From Candidatus Auribacterota bacterium (GTDB lineage Bacteria > Auribacterota > JAFGBW01 > JAFGJP01), in assembly GCA_023144635.1 (NCBI GenBank), contig JAGLFH010000030.1, positions 82,386-146,385 of the forward strand: DNA of 64,000 nucleotides, given 5' to 3'. Below the pieces are notes generated by a model that did no database searches, was not told the DNA's origin, and saw nothing but the letters and a program-made list of their open reading frames with translations. Positions within the stretch are counted from its first letter, which is position 1. Every line of letters begins with the position of its first letter. Shown here piece after piece: positions 60,976-64,000 of this stretch. The position numbers and the translations under genes were made by a program.

Positions 60976-61091
60976 AAATGGGTCAATATTTTTAAATCTT
61001 ATTTTTATCTTGTATTTGACAAAATTTTTTAATATCATGCATCCTTTTTATATATAGTATTTTATGATTAATTTTATTCAAGAAAAAACGA

Positions 61092-61108
61092 TTGGCACAG
61101 GTGTTGCA
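61092..61108 (+). promoter_or_regulatory. Sigma-54 (-24/-12) promoter upstream of groES
   Basis: TTGGCACAGGTGTTGCA matches the consensus TGGCAC-N5-TTGCA. GG (61094-61095) and GC (61106-61107) are ten bases apart, as required. The predicted start is near 61119, about 54 bases before the groES ATG. Confidence 0.75.
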
Positions 61109-61172
61109 AATGTATCAAAATTCACAATTGCATTTAAAAAAACAATTAAAAAAAGGAAAGGAGAGTAAGTTA

Positions 61173-61463
61173 ATGAAAGTAAAACCATTAGGTGACAGGG
61201 TTCTCGTGAAAAGGCTCAAAGCCGAAGAAACCACAAAGGGTGGTATTGTGCTTCCGGATACTGCAAAAGAAAAACCAAAGCAGGGAGAGATAATTGCTGT
61301 TGGAACAGGTAAGGTAGAAGACGGTAAGAAGATCGAATTCAATGTAAAAAAAGGTGATAAAGTCCTTTTTTCCTCCTATGCAGGAACAGATGTAAAAGTT
61401 TCAGGTGAAGAATATCTTATTATGAAAGAGGATGATATTCTTGCAATAATTAATGATAAATAA
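61173..61463 (+). CDS. groES: Co-chaperonin GroES
   Basis: A 96-residue co-chaperonin forming a heptameric lid on GroEL. It begins [19 protein letters not shown], has the mobile loop [17 protein letters not shown] and ends with [18 protein letters not shown], all canonical. The ATG at 61173 is preceded by AAAGGAGAG; the longer frame starting at 61092 overlaps the sigma-54 promoter and is not used. It is followed after 32 bases by groEL. No CIRCE or HrcA site is visible upstream. Confidence 0.98.
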   Translation: MKVKPLGDRVLVKRLKAEETTKGGIVLPDTAKEKPKQGEIIAVGTGKVEDGKKIEFNVKKGDKVLFSSYAGTDVKVSGEEYLIMKEDDILAIINDK

Positions 61464-61483
61464 ATAAAATAATTAAGTGTTAA

Positions 61484-63148
<1,665 letters not shown>

Positions 63149-63194
63149 TTAGTACATCCCCTTAAAGGATAGAGGTAATTTTTTCACAAAATCT

Positions 63195-63225
63195 TTTGGG
63201 GTGTGGCGCGCAACTGCACCCCAAA
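63195..63225 (+). terminator. Hairpin after groEL, possible attenuator or terminator
   Basis: TTTGGGGTG (63195-63203) pairs perfectly with CACCCCAAA (63217-63225), loop of 13 bases. No T-run follows; it is A-rich downstream. It could partly terminate groESL transcripts or stabilise their 3' end before rpoZ. Confidence 0.55.
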
Positions 63226-63246
63226 TGCATACAAATGAGGTGAATA

Positions 63247-63561
63247 ATGGATAATAAAATTTCCATGCAGGCGTTAATAGGAAAGACAGATAATATTTAT
63301 AAAGTTGTTCGTGTTGCATCCTTGCGGGCAAAAGAATTGAATATGGGAGGTAAAAGCCTGCTTGATAAGCCTACATCTAAGAACTATGCTACGATCGCAC
63401 TACAAGAGATAATAGCAGATAAGATACACGTTGTTAAAAAATCAGAAGTTTTAGAACAGCAGGATAATAATGAGACGCAGCAGGATAAAGTGAAAAATAT
63501 ATTTAAAGATGACAATGAAGATGGCGGAGAAGAAACTGCTACTGAAGATTCACAAGAATAA
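63247..63561 (+). CDS. rpoZ: RNA polymerase omega subunit
   Basis: A 104-residue omega subunit that helps assemble and stabilise RNA polymerase. The core MQALIGKTDNIYKVVRVASLRAKELN...GGKSLLDKPTSKNYATIALQEIIADKI is standard. Residues 75-104 form an acidic tail (DDNEDGGEETATEDSQE), also common. A GAGGTG ribosome binding site is good. It lies about 100 bases after groEL and 18 before grpE, an unusual position for rpoZ, which normally follows gmk. Confidence 0.93.
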   Translation: MDNKISMQALIGKTDNIYKVVRVASLRAKELNMGGKSLLDKPTSKNYATIALQEIIADKIHVVKKSEVLEQQDNNETQQDKVKNIFKDDNEDGGEETATEDSQE

Positions 63562-63579
63562 AAGAGGAATTTTATTGAG

Positions 63580-64000
63580 ATGAAACAAAAGAAAGCACAT
63601 CAGGAAAAGGATGCTTATAAAAAGAACAATGTTAAAGAAAGCTCTGATCCTATGAATGTATATGAAAATAAAAAAGAAACAGATGTCCTTTGTGAAGAAA
63701 AAGAATCTGTAAACTCTGAAAAAGATCTTAAGCTAGAAAGTAATAACGGGGAACAAAATACAGACTATCTTGATCATTTGCAAAGATTACAAGCAGAATT
63801 TGATAACTTTAGAAAAAGGACAGTAAAAGAAAAACAGATGTTTCGAAATTATATACTCGAAGAGTTTGTTGCAAACCTTTTGCCTGTTTTAGATAATTTT
63901 GGTAGAGCAATGGCATCATGTAATGATAAAGACGCTTCTTCGAATCCGTTTATTGAAGGAGTAAAAATGATATATACACAATTCGTGGAAGTACTAAAAG
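63580..64000 (+). CDS. grpE: Nucleotide exchange factor GrpE (5' part, runs off window)
   Basis: 140 residues visible of a GrpE that assists DnaK. The first ~65 residues are charged, low-complexity and lack structure (KKENKETDVLCEEKESVNSE type). After that the long helix and dimer signature appear: YLDHLQRLQAEFDNFRKRT, then FVANLLPVLDNFGRAMAS and FIEGVKMIYTQFVEVL. The ATG has an AAAGAGGAA ribosome binding site ten bases ahead. The C-terminal beta domain lies beyond 64000. dnaK is expected next. Confidence 0.93.
   Translation, partial: MKQKKAHQEKDAYKKNNVKESSDPMNVYENKKETDVLCEEKESVNSEKDLKLESNNGEQNTDYLDHLQRLQAEFDNFRKRTVKEKQMFRNYILEEFVANLLPVLDNFGRAMASCNDKDASSNPFIEGVKMIYTQFVEVLK

Noticed and set aside
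61092-61172. Longer groES frame starting 27 codons upstream
   Set aside because: It overlaps the sigma-54 promoter, lacks a ribosome binding site and adds residues absent from GroES; the ATG at 61173 follows GGAG at the right distance.
60780-61172. CIRCE element upstream of groES
   Set aside because: No TTAGCACTC...GAGTGCTAA-type inverted repeat is present; the only good palindrome is TGTCCCA-N4-TGGGACA.

Overview
The window looks like a chromosomal segment of a low-GC, Gram-negative-type (diderm) bacterium. Type IV pilin-like proteins, lipoproteins with a Cys lipobox, RseP, a sigma-54-type promoter and an acyltransferase of the exosortase/PEP-CTERM type point that way. Housekeeping genes (fusA, proS, ispG, dxr, cdsA, uppS, groESL, rpoZ, grpE, dcd, murI) are intact and normal in length. 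I cannot name the species or phylum. The mix of genes and the dispersed intergenic repeat 'vocabulary' resemble uncultured environmental lineages, but that is an impression, not a match. Intergenic DNA is unusually rich in short dispersed palindromic and non-palindromic repeats.

Layout. 1-7.3 kb: fluoride channel plus DUF190 protein, then on the minus strand dcd, a sugar-epimerase-like SDR, an aldo/keto reductase, an iron alcohol dehydrogenase, a hemerythrin-like protein, small envelope proteins, a decayed deoC remnant and a DUF2007 protein. 7.3-10.2 kb: a DtxR-type regulator followed by feoA-feoB, with a promoter whose -10 region is covered by two DtxR-like boxes. 10.4-16.1 kb: a secreted glycoside hydrolase, an RRM protein, a voltage-gated-type K+ channel with a zinc ribbon, a PEGA lipoprotein and glutamate racemase. 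16.1-25.6 kb (minus): a pilV/pilW/pilX-like minor pilin operon, a Ser/Thr kinase with TPRs, a HEAT-repeat protein and a TPR-like protein. 25.7-38 kb (minus): proS, ispG, a membrane-fused spermidine-synthase-like protein, small genes, a response regulator and the lipid/isoprenoid operon uppS-cdsA-dxr-rseP. 38-42 kb (minus): a glycosyltransferase, a hybrid histidine kinase and two stand-alone receiver proteins. 42.3-56.3 kb: fusA, a PhnD-like binding protein translationally close to a giant hybrid kinase, bioY, and two convergent c-di-GMP proteins (GGDEF with a degenerate HD-GYP, facing FHA-GAF-HD-GYP-zinc ribbon). 56.3-57.3 kb: an unusual tRNA locus. 57.4-64 kb: DUF89 phosphatase, an RlmD-type methyltransferase, an exosortase-type acyltransferase, then groES-groEL-rpoZ-grpE.

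Two regions stand out most. First, downstream of tRNA-Asp(GTC) lies a small GIY-YIG endonuclease gene, followed by a broken copy of the tRNA-Asp 3' half, a ~183-nt element closed by a 24-bp stem, and a second copy of the tRNA terminator. This looks like a tiny tRNA-targeted mobile cassette with a structured RNA or MITE-like partner. Second, groESL is preceded by a textbook sigma-54 (-24/-12) promoter with a perfect 7-bp inverted repeat about 150 bp upstream of the expected start, and no CIRCE element is visible.

Signalling is dense (kinases, receivers, c-di-GMP, FHA/STPK), which suits a surface-associated bacterium with regulated pili and exopolysaccharide. That link is inferred from gene content only.
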